A DNA stretch of 10,000 nucleotides from Penaeus vannamei. Lineage: Eukaryota > Arthropoda > Malacostraca > Decapoda > Penaeidae. The stretch covers positions 25,816,539 through 25,826,538 of the forward strand of contig NC_091574.1 in assembly GCF_042767895.1 (NCBI RefSeq). The letters run 5' to 3'. Numbering within the stretch: position 1 is the first letter of the stretch; each line of letters begins with the position of its first letter. A program made the position numbers and the translations under genes. Below the pieces are notes generated by a model. That model was not told the origin of the DNA and searched no databases. It saw only the letters and a program-made list of their open reading frames with translations. This document shows positions 8,485-10,000 of this stretch, piece after piece.

Positions 8485-9292
8485 GTATCATACACACAAA
8501 CAAATCTCCTTGGCAATCAATTGAGTCACAAAAAGTACCAAATTTACTGGTAGCAAAAAATATATAAAGCACTGGAAGATAGATGAGGTTACTGAAAGAA
8601 ATGCCTCTTGCCTTGGAAATGCAAGTTATTCACAGCACAGCACAGGAGTTTTTGAAAGTAAAGAAATACATCAAACTTACCCATCACATACACTGCAATT
8701 ACCCTGAGTATGCTCTTAGTGAGCTTTATATCATAAATTTACATAAATGTTCAGTAAACATAGTAGACACAGGCACATTTATGTTTGTATACAGAGATCT
8801 TTGTGCACATCATAAGATGCATGGACACATGTATGTACAGAAACACATGCTAATACAAATGCACAAATACACAGTTGAGGCACCCATCCTCCCATAAAAA
8901 ATGTGCTGTCTTTTAAAGTGACATAGTAATCACATGGCTAGAAATGAAGAGGACTTTCTGCTGAAAGAGAGAAAACATTTCCAGAATAGTAACAGAAACA
9001 TCTTCAACATCAGCTGCTTATACATGTTTAGCATTACATTCCGGTTTGCAGTCAGAGATGTTATGAGATTCTGACAACTATGCATCCTAGTCTACAGTAT
9101 ATAACATTTAAGCATGTGACATAATTGAATGCTTCTAACTGTGGAATTGGCAGTCTATTGGGCACTTGTAACTCAGTCCAGGCTTATTCACCTATAGAAA
9201 TATAAAGGGATATATCAATGAATATAACTCTCTTATTGTACATGTAGCTTTAATCATACACAATATATACTGTTTACTTTTGTAATTCACTG

Positions 9293-9341
9293 AAAAATTA
9301 TGAGAATGAAAATCATAATTTTTAAAGATTATTTTTCATTC
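9293..9341. repeat. Overlapping inverted repeats (hairpin with complementary loop)
   Basis: AAAAATTATGA (9293-9303) and TCATAATTTTT (9313-9323) form a perfect 11-bp stem around a 9-base loop GAATGAAAA (9304-9312). That loop is itself the exact reverse complement of TTTTCATTC (9333-9341). All pairs were checked base by base. The composition is mostly A and T, so chance is a serious possibility. Confidence 0.5.
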
Positions 9342-9678
9342 ATTAAATAACAAAGAGATTGAAAACTACTTGGTTGCTGCACAAAATTTTTACATTCATA
9401 TAAATATTTATACAATTTTACACATTTGCCCCATAAGTCATATACTAAAAATATACTTCAGTATATACATAACACAGACATTATTCACGAATATTCTGAC
9501 TGTCAATACAATTACTGATACATGAATTATCAAATAAATTAAATGAACTGATGTCGCTTCATATATACAGTAATATTTTTCCTATATTTGTGCATAATTT
9601 AGGTAGTTTAGTTGATGGCACAAAGTCATGTATGTCCAAACACATGGTGTCACTCTCACTCGGTCTCTTTGTTTCTCT

Positions 9679-9761
9679 CACAAACACATACACCAATGCA
9701 TGCGTACATGCACACATACACACAGAGACACATGGGCACACAAATACACATATGCACAAAC
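9679..9761. repeat. Degenerate (CA)n tract
   Basis: Roughly 80 bases of interrupted CA with TA, TG and GA substitutions, preceded by a CT-rich stretch (9653-9680). Short frames on both strands here translate into His, Thr, Val and Cys repeats and are not genes. Confidence 0.8.
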
Positions 9762-10000
9762 TATAAATGTTTTCATGTATCACCAACATGAGTGTAACAA
9801 ATTATTTCTGCAATATGTGCATCTCAAAGATATTATTGTCAGTTCACTTATTAACAATCTTAAACCATCCATCAATCTCTACAACATACCAGTGTCATTT
9901 CTAAGTAACTAAATAAAACATGCAATCTATTTTTCAAATAAAAAACAGTGTATGTACAACCAGTGTAATGTCAGATTGCAGAAGGACGTAAGCACCAGTC

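Larger units (their letters stand above)
8082..10000. other. Non-coding region, no gene recognised
   Basis: Frames in this stretch (for example 8583-8897 and 9551-9766) are short and derive largely from CA-rich low-complexity DNA. They show no domain, signal peptide or family resemblance. The plus strand is comparatively A/C-rich with scattered CACA and ACAT words, notably 8750-8880. Two inverted repeats and two dinucleotide tracts are listed separately. The sequence at 9900-10000 could belong to a gene starting or ending outside the window, but nothing in it shows this. Confidence 0.55.

Noticed and set aside
8583..8897. 104-codon frame with many His residues
   Set aside because: Its C-terminal half is degenerate CA-rich DNA (CACATG/CACAAA words), with no start context or domain; a spliced exon cannot be excluded but is not supported.
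9551..9912. Overlapping frames on both strands at 9551-9912
   Set aside because: They depend on the (CA)n tract at 9679-9761; open frames on both strands at the same place are typical of low complexity.

Overview
This is an AT-rich window of eukaryotic genomic DNA. It holds one clear protein-coding gene set in long non-coding sequence with a very high load of simple-sequence repeats. A consensus arthropod-type translation start (CAAAATG), splice-site signals in the leader, and long interrupted ATT/ATC and AT/ACAT/ACATAT microsatellites suggest an invertebrate. A decapod crustacean of the penaeid shrimp type is my best guess. A cephalopod mollusc is the main alternative, because those genomes carry similar AT/ACAT arrays. 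The assignment is inference from texture, not proof.

Layout: 1-1429 is non-coding and is probably 5' flank or a 5'-leader intron; it contains an isolated hAT-type transposon terminus at 509-528. A polypyrimidine tract and CAG at 1413-1429 look like a splice acceptor opening the last leader exon. The gene runs from ATG 1615 to TAA 3453 without an intron. It encodes a 612-residue glycoside hydrolase family 20 protein of the hexosaminidase D type. The protein has an N-terminal signal anchor (residues about 9-27), a charged stem, and a GH20 domain carrying the HIGSDEV catalytic motif. It is predicted to be a type II membrane beta-N-acetylhexosaminidase facing the Golgi or secretory lumen.

Downstream, 3454-4793 is 3' UTR or intergenic DNA. 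A large interrupted ATT array (4794-5205) follows, then a graded compound microsatellite (5399-5720) in which perfect AT, ACAT and ACATAT blocks abut one another. From 5721 to 10000 I see no gene. That stretch holds candidate polyadenylation signals, a T9-G7 junction, an AAT array (7977-8081) in the opposite orientation to the upstream ATT array, two inverted repeats (8414-8484 and 9293-9341), and degenerate TG and CA tracts. By eye the plus strand changes from T/G-rich to A/C-rich between about 7.3 and 8.5 kb. This would fit a convergent minus-strand gene beyond the right edge.

With only one gene there is no operon or pathway context. I found no CRISPR array, tRNA, rRNA, complete transposon or novel multi-gene system.
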